NCBI GenBank assembly: GCA_964446945.1
Contig: CAYUQO010000007.1
Coordinates: forward strand, 1 to 64,000
DNA length: 64,000 nucleotides
Source of the DNA: CAIYRG01 sp964446945
Lineage (GTDB): Bacteria; Pseudomonadota; Alphaproteobacteria; Micropepsales; Micropepsaceae
Direction: 5' to 3'
The notes beneath the pieces were generated by a model, which was given only the letters and a program-made list of their open reading frames with translations, was not told the origin of the DNA and searched no databases. The translations under genes were made by a program, and so were the position numbers. Shown piece after piece: positions 7,818-16,619 of this stretch (position 1 is the stretch's first letter; each line of letters opens with the position of its first letter).

Positions 7818-9326
7818 ATGGCCCGACGACTCACCACAAAATTCCTGGCGACCGCGCTGGCGCTGTCGCCGCTGATGCTGGCGACGACGATCGCGCAACC
7901 GGCCGCAGCGCAGATCGATTTCTCCGTCAATATTGGAGCCGCGAACACCTCCGTCAGCTTCGGATATTTCTACAATGCGCTCGCGCCCTATGGGCGTTGG
8001 TATCACCATCCGCGCTGGGGCGATGTCTGGCATCCCATCGACGTTCCGCCTGACTTCCGGCCCTATTATCGCGGTCACTGGGATTACACCGGCCAATATG
8101 GCTGGCTGTGGGAATCCGATTTCCCATGGGGCGACATCGCATTTCATTACGGCCGCTGGATATATGATCCCTATGACGGCTGGCTGTGGATTCCTGGCTA
8201 TGTCTGGGCGCCGGCCTGGGTGGTCTGGCGCGAGAGCGGCGGCAATATTGGGTGGTTCCCGATGCCGCCTGACGATCCGTTCCTGGCGGGGGATGAAATC
8301 TATCGCACCGACTGGAACGATTGGGACCGCGGTTTCGGCTACTCCGACTGGTATGGCCCGCAATACGGTCCGAATTTCGCGATTGGTTTCTGGACCTTCG
8401 TGGATCGGCGCCACTTCGCCGACCGCGACTATCTCCGCTACGCCGCGGATCCGCGGGAGTACCGCAGCTTCATCAACAACTCGCGCAACATCACCAATTA
8501 CACGACGGTGAATAATATCATCGTCAATCGCAGCGTAGATGTGCGGCAGATCGAACGGGAGAGCGGCCGTCGCATCGCGGAAGTGAATCCGCGCGACGTG
8601 ATTCGAAACGCGCCGATCACACCGCTGCAGACAGGGCGGCAGGTGCAACTCGAGGAGCGCCGGCTGCATGGCGGAAATCCGCGGGCGAGCGCGCGCGACC
8701 GGTTCGCGGTGCTACCGCCACAAAACGTGCCCGGCCAGTTCACGCCGACTTCGCCGCCGTTTGGCGGGTTGCGCAACCAGCCGCCGCAAGGTCAGAACAA
8801 CCAGGGTCCGCCGCCGAATGAACAATTCCGTGGACGCGGACAGTTCGGTCAACGAAACCCGGAACTACCGCAGGGTCAGGCAAATCAAGGTCCGCCACCG
8901 AACGAGCAATCCCGTAGGCGTGGACAGTTCGGCCAGCGAAACCCGGAGCTGCCGCAGGGTCAGGTGAATCAGGGTCCGCCGCCGAATGAACAATTCCGTG
9001 GACGCGGACAGTTCGGTCAGCGAAACCCGGAGCTGCCGCAAGGTCAGGCAAGTCAGGGTCCGCCACCGAACGAACAATTCCGTGGGCGTGGACAGTTCGG
9101 CGAGACGAACCCACGGCCTCCGCGCGAAAGCTTCAACCCCTTCCAGCCGCCTCCGCAGGTCGCCCCACCATCGCAGGCGAATATCCAACGGGGTCGCCCG
9201 CCCGAGGTTGTCCAACCAGCGCCGGCACCGCAGGTCCGCGGCGGACCGCCGCCTCAGGCACAGGGCGGACCACCACCAAGGGAAGACGGCGGACGCGGCC
9301 GTGGCCGAAACCACGACAAAAATTAG
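7818..9326 (+). CDS. Exported DUF6600-type protein with proline/glutamine repeat tail
   Basis: 502 residues. A signal peptide (residues 1 to about 33, ending AAAQ) leads to a Trp/Tyr/Gly-rich region, residues 40-210, with repeated patterns such as APYGRWYHHPRWGDVW, YGWLWESDFPWG and YDGWLWIPGYVWAPAWV. These are typical of DUF6600 proteins. After residue 260 the chain is low-complexity: four tandem 28-residue units (324-435), then a Pro/Gly/Arg tail. GGAGAGGAG lies ten bases before the ATG. The function of DUF6600 is not known. Export, aromatic repeats and a disordered basic tail would suit a cell-envelope or surface role (inference). Confidence 0.85.
   Translation: MARRLTTKFLATALALSPLMLATTIAQPAAAQIDFSVNIGAANTSVSFGYFYNALAPYGRWYHHPRWGDVWHPIDVPPDFRPYYRGHWDYTGQYGWLWESDFPWGDIAFHYGRWIYDPYDGWLWIPGYVWAPAWVVWRESGGNIGWFPMPPDDPFLAGDEIYRTDWNDWDRGFGYSDWYGPQYGPNFAIGFWTFVDRRHFADRDYLRYAADPREYRSFINNSRNITNYTTVNNIIVNRSVDVRQIERESGRRIAEVNPRDVIRNAPITPLQTGRQVQLEERRLHGGNPRASARDRFAVLPPQNVPGQFTPTSPPFGGLRNQPPQGQNNQGPPPNEQFRGRGQFGQRNPELPQGQANQGPPPNEQSRRRGQFGQRNPELPQGQVNQGPPPNEQFRGRGQFGQRNPELPQGQASQGPPPNEQFRGRGQFGETNPRPPRESFNPFQPPPQVAPPSQANIQRGRPPEVVQPAPAPQVRGGPPPQAQGGPPPREDGGRGRGRNHDKN
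8787..9122 (+). repeat. Four tandem 84-bp coding repeats
   Basis: Four units of exactly 84 bp encode 28 residues each, starting at Gln codons (QGQxNQGPPPNEQ, then FRGRGQFGQRNPELP). Units 1-3 are nearly identical. Unit 4 diverges at its end (ETNPRPP). The number of units is expected to vary between strains by slippage. Confidence 0.95.
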
Positions 9327-9351
9327 AGTTCCGACGCCGCACGGATGACGG

Positions 9352-10170
9352 CTAGAAGTCCGGGTGTTCTGCCACGGGAATGAGAGGGATGCCGAGATCG
9401 ACCGGTTCGGTTGCGGTTTCGGCGCAGGCGTCTTCCAGAATCGGCTGGTTGGTGCGGCGGTAGGTCTGGATTGCCGACCATGGCGTGGTGAATGCGCCGG
9501 GATCATCCACCGCGACGTCTACCTGCAGGGTCTTGCCGCCGTCGATGAGGTGATAGCGTTCGACCACATGGAGTTTGTCCGTGTGCGGCGTATTGTAATT
9601 GTCCACATTGGTGCGGGTGCTGATCCCGACAGTATCGACCACCACTGTGTCGCCTTCATAATGACCGACCGACTCGCCGAACCATGACGGTTTGATGTCC
9701 TTCGAATGCGGCCGGTCGAGATAGATCCGCCGCACCTGGTGATCATTTTCCCACAGCATCCAGACCTGCTTCGGCGTCTGGATCATCTGCATCGGCGTGA
9801 TGCGCACGAGCAGAATCGTCGGCACGCCGGCCGGGCGGCAGGTGTTCGCCACCGTGTAATTGGTTTTTCCCGCCAGCACGTTCTCGTTCAGTCTGTGCAA
9901 CGCGTCCTTCACCCAGGGCATGAGGATCGGGTTGTTCAGATCGGCGACGCGGAATGTCGGCTGCTTGCCCGGCGTTCCGTCCATGACATAGGGATGCGCG
10001 GGATCAAAAGTGACCGGTCCGGGGCCGCTCTTTGGCGGGAGGAAGTCGTTGCGCATGGTGATCCAGCCGGCGCCGGAGAAATCGGGCGCGGCGGGCTGCG
10101 CGTATGCGTTCGTGGCGAGGAGAAGAAGCGTTGTGGAAAGGAGAGCGCGGGTGAAGATGCGTAGTGCCAT
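9352..10170 (-). CDS. Exported hypothetical protein, paralogue of 55707-56549
   Basis: 272 residues with a signal peptide (cleavage after AYA, about residue 24). It shares many blocks with the protein at 55707: SGPGPV, NPIL-x-PWV, W(F/Y)GESVGHYE, GDT-x-VVDT-x-G, VDNY-x-TPHT, DPGAFT-x-PW, and the same C-terminal PDF. The shared Asp/His/Glu residues suggest a small beta-rich enzyme or binding protein in the periplasm, but I know no described function. It is transcribed alone, 25 bases from the end of the convergent DUF6600 gene. Confidence 0.8.
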   Translation of the reverse strand: MALRIFTRALLSTTLLLLATNAYAQPAAPDFSGAGWITMRNDFLPPKSGPGPVTFDPAHPYVMDGTPGKQPTFRVADLNNPILMPWVKDALHRLNENVLAGKTNYTVANTCRPAGVPTILLVRITPMQMIQTPKQVWMLWENDHQVRRIYLDRPHSKDIKPSWFGESVGHYEGDTVVVDTVGISTRTNVDNYNTPHTDKLHVVERYHLIDGGKTLQVDVAVDDPGAFTTPWSAIQTYRRTNQPILEDACAETATEPVDLGIPLIPVAEHPDF

Positions 10171-10257
10171 GCGACGGAGTCCGTGGTTCGGCGAAACTCT
10201 AATGCATCGGGATGATAGCGCACAATCTGTGCGGGCTTAGGCGGATTGATAACACTC

Positions 10258-10407
10258 ACCCTTCACCCGGCGCGCCACTGCGCGCGTGCATAAGCGCACG
10301 CGCCGGCGCGCTTCGCGCGCGAGATTTCTTGATTCCGCCAGTGCGGCATAGCCGCACTGGTCGGGGCGCGCCGCCCTATCCCACAGGGGGTAGAGGAGAA
10401 GGGTGGC
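10258..10407. repeat. Palindromic intergenic element (copy 1 of a family, minus orientation)
   Basis: The outer arms CACCCTT and AAGGGTG enclose several hairpins. The core 10301-10370, read on the minus strand, matches 28569-28640. Its hairpin is CCAGTGCGGC-tat-GCCGCACTGG, followed by GGCGGAATCAA and a CGCGC-rich stem. It fills most of the gap between the divergent genes at 10170 and 10477. Confidence 0.75.
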
Positions 10408-10476
10408 GAGAAAGCGCGTTGCGGGTGGGGAGGATTTGGATATGGTTCACTGTGGAATTGTTTTCGAGGAAAGATC

Positions 10477-11052
10477 TTGCGCGGGAAATTGCTTTTGGTG
10501 GGAATGATGGTCGTTGGCGGATTTGATGTCGCCGCTGTCGATGCAGCCGAGGCGCCCACGGGATTCATTGTCACGTCTTCGACTTTCAAGGATGGCGGAC
10601 CGATGCCCGCGCGCACGGCTTACACGAAGACCGCCGATTACTCCTGGTGCGTGGGTGAGAACATCTCCCCTGCTTTGTCATGGGCGCATCCCTACCCCGG
10701 CGTGAAGAGTTATGCGGTGACGATGATCGATCTCGAAGACACCGTGCGCGATATCGATCTTGTGGTGTACGGAATACCGGCGAACATCACGTCCTTTGCC
10801 GAGGGTGAATTCGACAAACCGTCAGACAAATTCGTCGCCGGCAAGGGAAGCCGCGGTCAGGGCACGTGGCGCGGCATGTGTCCGCCGGCGGGAATGTCGC
10901 CGCACCACTACGCCTTTACGGTGAAGGGAACCGATCTCGATCCGAAGGCTCTGCCGCCGGGGCTCACTGCGGCGGAACTGGATGCGGCGCTGAAAGGACA
11001 TGTAAGGGGAGCGCCGGCGGTGATTGTCGGGACCTTTGCAGCGCCGAAATAG
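10477..11052 (+). CDS. YbhB/YbcL-family (PEBP, Raf-kinase-inhibitor-like) exported protein
   Basis: 191 residues with an N-terminal signal peptide (to about VDAAEA). The PEBP fold is recognisable by SSTFKDGGPMP near the start, NISPALSW, the DLEDTVRDIDLVVYGIP segment and a C-terminal ALPPGLTAAELDAAL. Bacterial members bind phosphorylated or lipid-like ligands, but the physiological ligand is mostly unknown. The start is a TTG at 10477 with GAGGAAAG six bases upstream. An insertion around WCVGENIS brings cysteines (also GMCPP) that could form a disulfide in the periplasm (inference). Confidence 0.85.
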   Translation: MRGKLLLVGMMVVGGFDVAAVDAAEAPTGFIVTSSTFKDGGPMPARTAYTKTADYSWCVGENISPALSWAHPYPGVKSYAVTMIDLEDTVRDIDLVVYGIPANITSFAEGEFDKPSDKFVAGKGSRGQGTWRGMCPPAGMSPHHYAFTVKGTDLDPKALPPGLTAAELDAALKGHVRGAPAVIVGTFAAPK

Positions 11053-11216
11053 AGTTCAAGCTCCCTTTCGCCCGCCATTCGCCCTCCTCTGCGCACTGCG
11101 CTTCGGAGAGCTGCAGGCACTTTCCCCCACGCTTCGCACTGATGTGTTCGCGGGGTGAAAGAGAAGCTGAATAGTCCGTCCAAGGAGTGAACGTGCTGTA
11201 GCACCATTGGCGCGCA

Positions 11217-11249
11217 GACCTGCCTTCGCTCTTCGAGCTTCGGCAAGGC
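11217..11249. repeat. 33-bp dispersed repeat, copy 2
   Basis: Identical over 33 bases to 6851-6883. It lies 20 bases before the long inverted repeat at 11270. The two repeats together fill most of the 392-base gap between the YbhB-like gene and rpsA. Confidence 0.7.
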
Positions 11250-11269
11250 GCAGCGGGCGTCCACCATTG

Positions 11270-11386
11270 TTGTCATGGGCGGTCTTGAGCCGCCCATCCA
11301 GTAGGCGAGCGTCCGCGAGCCAATAAATCTCCTGCGCCCGCAGACGCGGGTGCGCTGGGTGGGCGGGTCAAGCCCGCCCATGACAA
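11270..11386. repeat. 117-bp inverted-repeat element (MITE-like)
   Basis: The left arm 11270-11301 (TTGTCATGGGCGGTCTTG, then AGCCGCCCATCCAG) and the right arm 11355-11386 are inverted copies with about 29 of 32 bases matching. Each arm also folds on itself (GGGCGG ... CCGCCC). The 53-bp centre has its own short stem (CGCCCGC / GCGGGTG). No open reading frame is inside. It lies downstream of both flanking genes. Confidence 0.8.
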
Positions 11387-11444
11387 GATGTGTTTGAGCT
11401 AGCTCGCGGCGCGGATGCGCCGCGAGCAATTGACAGTGGAAAGT

Positions 11445-13160
11445 TTACTCGTCGCCTTTTTGTTTTTTCTTCAGGGCGGCGCCGAGGATGTCGCCAAGGC
11501 TGGCGCCGGAGTCGGATGAGCCGTATTGCGCCACGGCTTCCTTCTCCTCGGAAATCTCGCGCGCCTTGATCGACAGCCCGATCTTGCGGCCGGTCTTGTC
11601 GGCCTGGGTGACGAGCGCATCGATCTTGTCGCCGACGCCGAAACGCTCCGGGCGCTGATCGTTGCGATCGCGCGCAAGATCGGCGCGGCGAATAAAGGCA
11701 TGCGCCCCGCCTTCCAGCGTGACCTCCAGACCGCCATCCTGCACTTCCGCGACGGTCACCGTGACCACATCGCCCTTCTTGAGCGAAGAGACCTTGGCCA
11801 TCGGATCGGCCGCGAGCTGCTTGATGCCGAGGCTGATGCGCTCCTTCTCCGGATCGACATCCAGCACCCTGACCTCGACGTTCTGGCCCTTGGTGAAATC
11901 CTTCACCGCCTCATCGCCGGCCTTGTCCCAGGACAGATCCGACAGGTGCACCATGCCGTCGATATCGCCCGGCAATCCGATGAACAGGCCGAATTCGGTG
12001 ATGTTGCGGATTTCGCCTTCGAGCTGCGATCCCGGCGGATAGTTCTCGGCAAACGCCACCCATGGATTCTCGACGCATTGCTTGAGGCCGAGGCTGATGC
12101 GGCGCTTGTTGGAATCGACTTCCAGCACCTGGACTTCGGCTTCCTGTCCCGGAGTGACGATCTTGTTGGGATGGACGTTCTTCTTGACCCAGCTCATTTC
12201 CGAGACATGCACCAGGCCCTCGACACCGGGCTCGAGTTCGACAAAGGCGCCGTAATCGGTGACGTTGGTGACCTTGCCGCGGAAGCGCGCGCCGACCGGA
12301 TATTTGGCGGCGACACCTTCCCACGGATCGGTCTGCAACTGCTTCATGCCGAGCGAAATGCGCTGGGTGTCGTGGTTGACCTTGATGATCTGTACCGTGA
12401 CGTTCTGACCGACATTGAGGACTTCGGTCGGATGCGAAACGCGGCGCCATGCAATGTCGGTGACATGCAGCAACCCGTCCACCCCGCCGAGATCGACGAA
12501 TGCGCCGTAATCGGTGATGTTCTTGACGGTGCCCTGCACCACCTGCCCTTCGGCCAGCGATGCCACGAGTTCGGAACGTTCCTCGGCGCGCTTTTCTTCC
12601 AGAACGGCGCGGCGCGACACCACGATATTGCCGCGGCGGCGGTCCATTTTCAGGATCTGGAACGGCTGCGGCATGTTCATCAGCGGGCCGACATCGCGCA
12701 CCGGACGCACATCGACCTGCGATCCGGGCAGGAACGCCACGGCGCCATCGAGATCGACGGTGAAGCCGCCCTTGACGCGGCCGAAAATCACGCCGGTGAC
12801 GCGGCCGCTGTCCTGGAAAGCTTTTTCCAGCCGGGTCCATGACTCCTCGCGCCGCGCCTTTTCGCGCGACAGCACCGCCTCGCCGAGAGCATTTTCCACC
12901 CGCTCGATGTAGACCTCGACCTCATCGCCGACCTTGAGCTGCATCGGCTGCCCGGGCATGGTGAATTCCTTGACCGGGACGCGGCCTTCAGTCTTCAGGC
13001 CGACATCGACCACGACGAAATCATTTTCGATGCCGACGATGTTGCCTTTGACCACCCCCCCTTCGGCGGGGGCGCGTTCGATGAAACTCTCTTCGAGCAT
13101 GGCCGCGAAATCATCGCGGCTGGGAGTGGAAATTTTTTCGGCGGCGGCGGCTCTTGCCAT
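11445..13160 (-). CDS. rpsA: 30S ribosomal protein S1
   Basis: 571-residue mRNA-binding ribosomal protein built of six S1 (OB-fold) repeats. Repeats are recognisable by YGAFVDLGGVDGLLHV, YGAFVELEPGVEGLVHVSEMSW and FGLFIGLPGDIDGMVHLSDLSW, each ending in RISLG(M/L/I)KQ. The length is normal for Alphaproteobacteria. AAGGAG lies six bases before the ATG. Downstream of cmk on the same strand with 117 bases between, as in many Proteobacteria. Confidence 0.98.
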   Translation of the reverse strand: MARAAAAEKISTPSRDDFAAMLEESFIERAPAEGGVVKGNIVGIENDFVVVDVGLKTEGRVPVKEFTMPGQPMQLKVGDEVEVYIERVENALGEAVLSREKARREESWTRLEKAFQDSGRVTGVIFGRVKGGFTVDLDGAVAFLPGSQVDVRPVRDVGPLMNMPQPFQILKMDRRRGNIVVSRRAVLEEKRAEERSELVASLAEGQVVQGTVKNITDYGAFVDLGGVDGLLHVTDIAWRRVSHPTEVLNVGQNVTVQIIKVNHDTQRISLGMKQLQTDPWEGVAAKYPVGARFRGKVTNVTDYGAFVELEPGVEGLVHVSEMSWVKKNVHPNKIVTPGQEAEVQVLEVDSNKRRISLGLKQCVENPWVAFAENYPPGSQLEGEIRNITEFGLFIGLPGDIDGMVHLSDLSWDKAGDEAVKDFTKGQNVEVRVLDVDPEKERISLGIKQLAADPMAKVSSLKKGDVVTVTVAEVQDGGLEVTLEGGAHAFIRRADLARDRNDQRPERFGVGDKIDALVTQADKTGRKIGLSIKAREISEEKEAVAQYGSSDSGASLGDILGAALKKKQKGDE

Positions 13161-13277
13161 GTGGGCTCCTTAAGTAATGGTGAAGCACAGGCGACAGCCC
13201 GTGCAGACTGCCGGCGCAAAGCCGGACGATCGGTGAATTGAATTTCGCGACTCTCTCTGCGGCGGCGCCGGGCCTCC

Positions 13278-13955
13278 TTAGCCCCTGTGGCGTGCCGCGA
13301 GGGCTGTCTCCACTTTGTTTTTGATCAAAGCGAGGGCCTTCGCGAAGGCGGCTTCTATATCCAAATCTGAGGTATCCAGCAAGATGGCGTCCTCGGCCTG
13401 ACGGAGCGGAGCGGTAACGCGCGAGCGGTCGCGGCGGTCGCGCGCGAGCAGATCGGCTTTGATGGTTTCAAGGTCCGGCAGCGCACCACCGTTAGCCGCC
13501 TGCTGCAATTCGCGCCAGCGGCGCAGCGCGCGCACCTCGGGCCGGGCATCGATAAACAGTTTGGCGGTGGCGTCGGGAGAGATCACAGTTCCGATATCGC
13601 GGCCGTCGATCACGGCGCCGCGCGCCCCACCCGGAGGATGTGCGGCGAAGTCGCGCTGGAATTCCAGCACCGCGGCGCGTACGTCGGGAATGGCCGCGAC
13701 CACCGATGCGGCTTCTCCCGCGGCGGCGGTTCTGAGCGCAGGATCATTGATGCCGTCGGGATCGATTTCCCGGGCGGCGCGCACCGCATCGCGGGCGGAT
13801 GCCGGATCGCCGCCATGCCGCATGACGCCGAGCGCGACCAGGCGATAGAGCGCTCCGGAATCGAGATGGGCAAAGCCGTAATGGCGGGCCAGCCGGCGCG
13901 CGAGCGTGCCCTTGCCGCAGGCCGATGTTCCGTCAATGGCAATGACAACGCTCAT
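13278..13955 (-). CDS. cmk: (d)CMP kinase
   Basis: Phosphorylates CMP and dCMP with ATP. The 225-residue protein has the P-loop GTSACGKGT (residues 9-17), the CMP-binding motif IDGRDIGTVISPDA and a lid segment RDRRDRSR. Its ATG overlaps the stop of aroA by four bases (ATGA), showing coupling. The order aroA-cmk-rpsA is classical. Confidence 0.97.
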   Translation of the reverse strand: MSVVIAIDGTSACGKGTLARRLARHYGFAHLDSGALYRLVALGVMRHGGDPASARDAVRAAREIDPDGINDPALRTAAAGEAASVVAAIPDVRAAVLEFQRDFAAHPPGGARGAVIDGRDIGTVISPDATAKLFIDARPEVRALRRWRELQQAANGGALPDLETIKADLLARDRRDRSRVTAPLRQAEDAILLDTSDLDIEAAFAKALALIKNKVETALAARHRG

Positions 13956-15286
13956 GCAGCGGCGATCTCCGCGCCGAGGCCGCGCATCAGCGGCTCGAAT
14001 TCCGGAAAACTCGTGGCGATCATCGCGCTGTCATCGACGGTGACCGGTTTCTTTGCCGCCAGGCCCATCACGAGAAAACTCATCGCGATGCGGTGATCCA
14101 TATGGGTGGCCACCGTGCCGCCGCCGGGCACACCATCGGCACCCATGCCGTGCACGGTGAGGCTGTCGGCGCTCTCGGCGCAACGCACGCCATTGGCGGA
14201 CAGCCCCGCGGCCACCGCGGACAAGCGGTCACTTTCCTTGACCCGCAGTTCTTCCAATCCGCGCATGACGGTGTCGCCTTCGGCAAATGCCGCCGCGACG
14301 GCCAGCACGGGATATTCATCGATCATGGCCGGCGCGCGATCCGGCGGCACCTCGACACCCTTGAGCGCCGAATGATGCACGGTGATGTCGCCGATCTCAT
14401 CGCCCCCGCTGGCCCGGCGGTTGCGGATTTCAATCCGTCCCCCCATTTCGAGCAGCGTTTCGATCAAGCCGATGCGGCGCGGATTCAGCATCACCCGCTC
14501 CAGCACAATGTCAGAACCGGGCACGATCAGGCCCGCGACCAAAGGAAATGCCGCAGAGGAAGGATCGCCGGGGACCTCGATCGGGCTGGGCCGCAACTCT
14601 GCATGGCCGGTGATGGAAATCGACGCTTCGGCCTCCCGCTGTTCAACGGAGATATTGGCGCCGAAAGCCTTCAGCATGCGCTCGGTGTGATCGCGGGTCG
14701 CGGCGCGCTCGATGATGGTTGTACGGCCGGGCACATTGAGGGCCGCCAGCAGCATCGCCGACTTGACCTGGGCGGAGGCGACCTGGAGCCGGTATTCGAT
14801 CGGCGCAGGGTGACGGGCGCCGGTGAGCGTGATCGGCAGCAAGCCTGAATCGTGTGGGTATGCCACGGCGCCGAACAATGCCAGCGGACCGAGCACGCGC
14901 TGCATCGGCCGCTTCCGCAGCGACGCGTCGCCTGTAAACATCACTGTGATTGGCGTCGTCGCGACGGCGCCCATGGTCAGCCGCACGCCGGTTCCGGAAT
15001 TGGCGAAATCGAGGACATCGCGCGGCTGGGCAAATCCGCCAACGCCGACGCCGTGAATGCGCCATTGTCCCGCATCATCCCGCGCCACATCGGCGCCGAG
15101 CGACCGCATGGCCGCGGCGGTACGCAGCACATCATCCCCTTCCAGCAGGCCGGAAATCACGGTCTCGCCGACCGTGAGCGCGCCAATGATCAGCGCCCGG
15201 TGAGATACGGATTTATCGCCGGGAACGGCTGCCGTTCCGGTCAGCGGGCCGGATTTCTGCGATTTTCGGGGCGACACTATACTCAT
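13952..15286 (-). CDS. aroA: 3-phosphoshikimate 1-carboxyvinyltransferase (EPSP synthase)
   Basis: Sixth step of the shikimate pathway: shikimate-3-phosphate + PEP to EPSP. The protein shows PGDKSVSHRALIIGAL near the N-terminus, NSGTGVRL, LRKRPMQ and a C-terminal DHRIAMSFLVMGL. I use the ATG at 15286 (MSIVSPRK), giving 444 residues. An ATG at 15301 is also in frame, but it lies inside an intergenic repeat that recurs at 49919, which argues against it. Four-base overlap with cmk. Confidence 0.96.
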   Translation of the reverse strand: MSIVSPRKSQKSGPLTGTAAVPGDKSVSHRALIIGALTVGETVISGLLEGDDVLRTAAAMRSLGADVARDDAGQWRIHGVGVGGFAQPRDVLDFANSGTGVRLTMGAVATTPITVMFTGDASLRKRPMQRVLGPLALFGAVAYPHDSGLLPITLTGARHPAPIEYRLQVASAQVKSAMLLAALNVPGRTTIIERAATRDHTERMLKAFGANISVEQREAEASISITGHAELRPSPIEVPGDPSSAAFPLVAGLIVPGSDIVLERVMLNPRRIGLIETLLEMGGRIEIRNRRASGGDEIGDITVHHSALKGVEVPPDRAPAMIDEYPVLAVAAAFAEGDTVMRGLEELRVKESDRLSAVAAGLSANGVRCAESADSLTVHGMGADGVPGGGTVATHMDHRIAMSFLVMGLAAKKPVTVDDSAMIATSFPEFEPLMRGLGAEIAAA

Positions 15287-15291
15287 CCTTT

Positions 15292-15364
15292 CCGGCCGCA
15301 TCCCACGCGGGCAAATTACCTTCGGTAATTTGTCCGTCCCGCGTGGGGCCCTGAAGCGGCGCTC
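15292..15364. repeat. Nested-hairpin repeat, copy 1
   Basis: After CCGGCCGCATCCC comes an outer stem CCCACGCGGG / CCCGCGTGGG and an inner stem AAATTACC-ttc-GGTAATTT, then CCTGAAGCGGCGCTC. The same layout recurs at 49919-49990 with different but still pairing stem bases. It lies between the divergent aroA and TIGR02300 genes. Confidence 0.8.
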
Positions 15365-15482
15365 CGCTACACTTCACGGCTTGGGTAAACCAAAAAAGAG
15401 TGTCGTCAAAGTCGCGAAAGGCGCTTTGACAGGGTATGTGCCTTCGTGGCAAATGCAGCCCCCTTCTACGCGGAATGCCACT

Positions 15483-15968
15483 TTGAACAAACCCGAACTC
15501 GGAACCAAACGCGTTTGCCCCAGCTGCAGCGTCCGTTTTTACGACCTGCAAAAGCGGCCGATCGAATGCCCCAAATGCAGCTTCGAATTCGAACCAGAAA
15601 CCTTACTGAAGCAGCGCCGCACACGGCTGCCCGAAGAAGCCAAGGCGCCAGTCGCGGCTAAAGCCGAAGACGAGGAAGAGCTCGAAACGGCCGACGAAGA
15701 AGAGGCTGCGGAGGGCGCCGAGGACGACGAAGAACTGGAAGACGAGGCCGTACCTGCCGCCGACGAACCGATTGCCGAAGCCGATATGGAGGCCGAGGAC
15801 GAAGACGTCGAAGGGGCGGCCGAAACCGAGTCTGTCGAGCCGGAGGAATTCGAAGAGGATCTCGAGGGCGAGGAAGACGAAGACGACGAGTTGCTGGAAG
15901 AGGTCGAGGAAGACGAAGACGATGTTTCCGGCATCATCGACACCGACATCGAGAAGGACGAACCGTAA
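15483..15968 (+). CDS. TIGR02300-family acidic zinc-ribbon protein
   Basis: Small protein with an N-terminal zinc ribbon CPSC ... CPKC around FYDLQKRPIE, then a very acidic tail of Asp/Glu runs to the C-terminus (ending DIEKDEP). This layout is the TIGR02300 family, restricted to Alphaproteobacteria and of unknown function. Relatives begin just before KPELGTKR, so I choose the TTG at 15483, with GGAATG eight bases upstream (161 residues). An in-frame ATG at 15453 would add ten residues. Next to tRNA-Ala, as in related genomes. Confidence 0.88.
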   Translation: MNKPELGTKRVCPSCSVRFYDLQKRPIECPKCSFEFEPETLLKQRRTRLPEEAKAPVAAKAEDEEELETADEEEAAEGAEDDEELEDEAVPAADEPIAEADMEAEDEDVEGAAETESVEPEEFEEDLEGEEDEDDELLEEVEEDEDDVSGIIDTDIEKDEP

Positions 15969-15985
15969 GACGACTTGCCGGCACT

Positions 15986-16061
<76 letters not shown>

Positions 16062-16242
16062 CTAAAACCGCGGTAGCCAAGTGAGTAAGAGACTAACGTA
16101 AAACGTCTCGCCGCGCGTTCAACTCAGGCGTAAGGTTTTCCTGTCGCCGGGTCGAGCTTCAATGGGCTCCGGCGCTTGAGAGACATCAGGGACAGATTTC
16201 AAGACGCTGTCCGCGCTCCTGCCTCAACCAAGGGAGCGCCGC

Positions 16243-16449
16243 ATGGGCAGCGAGATTGATCACCATTTTAATTTGATTGACTCGGTCCAAGAAAATCTCG
16301 CAAGGGCTACGGCGATAACTGATGCTTACATTGCAATGATGTTCGCATCCGTTGCCCTCGACCGCAGCCTCGTCGAAGCATCCTGGCTGGCGGTGAAGGA
16401 ATCGCGAGAATTGATCCGCCGGGTAAACCGTCAAATCAGCTTGGATTAG
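16243..16449 (+). CDS. Small hypothetical helical protein
   Basis: 68 residues, no membrane segment. AAGGGAG lies seven bases before the ATG. The chain looks all-helical with Asp/Glu early and a basic C-terminal part (ESRELIRRVNRQ). No known domain. It converges on the minus-strand gene at 16446-16619 and overlaps it by four bases at the stops. Function unknown. Confidence 0.5.
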   Translation: MGSEIDHHFNLIDSVQENLARATAITDAYIAMMFASVALDRSLVEASWLAVKESRELIRRVNRQISLD

Positions 16450-16619
16450 TAGGTCGTTGCCCCCCCGGAGGGGGCAATGGTGTGCATCTCGCGCTGTGCG
16501 CTGAGTATCAAATCCTGCGTACGCGCAATGCTGCCCCGCAGGTTCAACATTTCCTCCTGCGACTTTCGGACAACCTCATTTGTCCTTCGTACGCATTCCA
16601 TAACGTCTGCTGGAGACAC
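16446..16619 (-). CDS. Small coiled-coil protein with GTG start
   Basis: 57 residues from a GTG at 16619, with a strong GAGGAGA seven to nine bases upstream. The chain VMECVRRTNEVVRKSQ ... LRGSIARTQDLI is a heptad-rich helix. It aligns with residues 120-155 of the protein at 7035-7583 (shared pattern E-x2-R-x-T-x-E ... L-x2-SI-x2-T-x-D). That alignment and the ribosome binding site are the reasons to call a gene this short. Function unknown. Confidence 0.45.
   Translation of the reverse strand: MSPADVMECVRRTNEVVRKSQEEMLNLRGSIARTQDLILSAQREMHTIAPSGGATTY

Noticed and set aside
8787..9122. Possible CRISPR-like array
   Set aside because: The units are 84 bp, contiguous, without spacers, and in frame with an exported protein; no cas genes are present.
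8740..9506. Minus-strand frames with repeated SVADLDLPDPA-like text
   Set aside because: They are the reverse reading of the 84-bp repeats in the DUF6600 gene.
11526..12842. 438-codon plus-strand frame opposite rpsA
   Set aside because: The periodic sequence reflects the six S1 repeats read backwards; rpsA is unambiguous.
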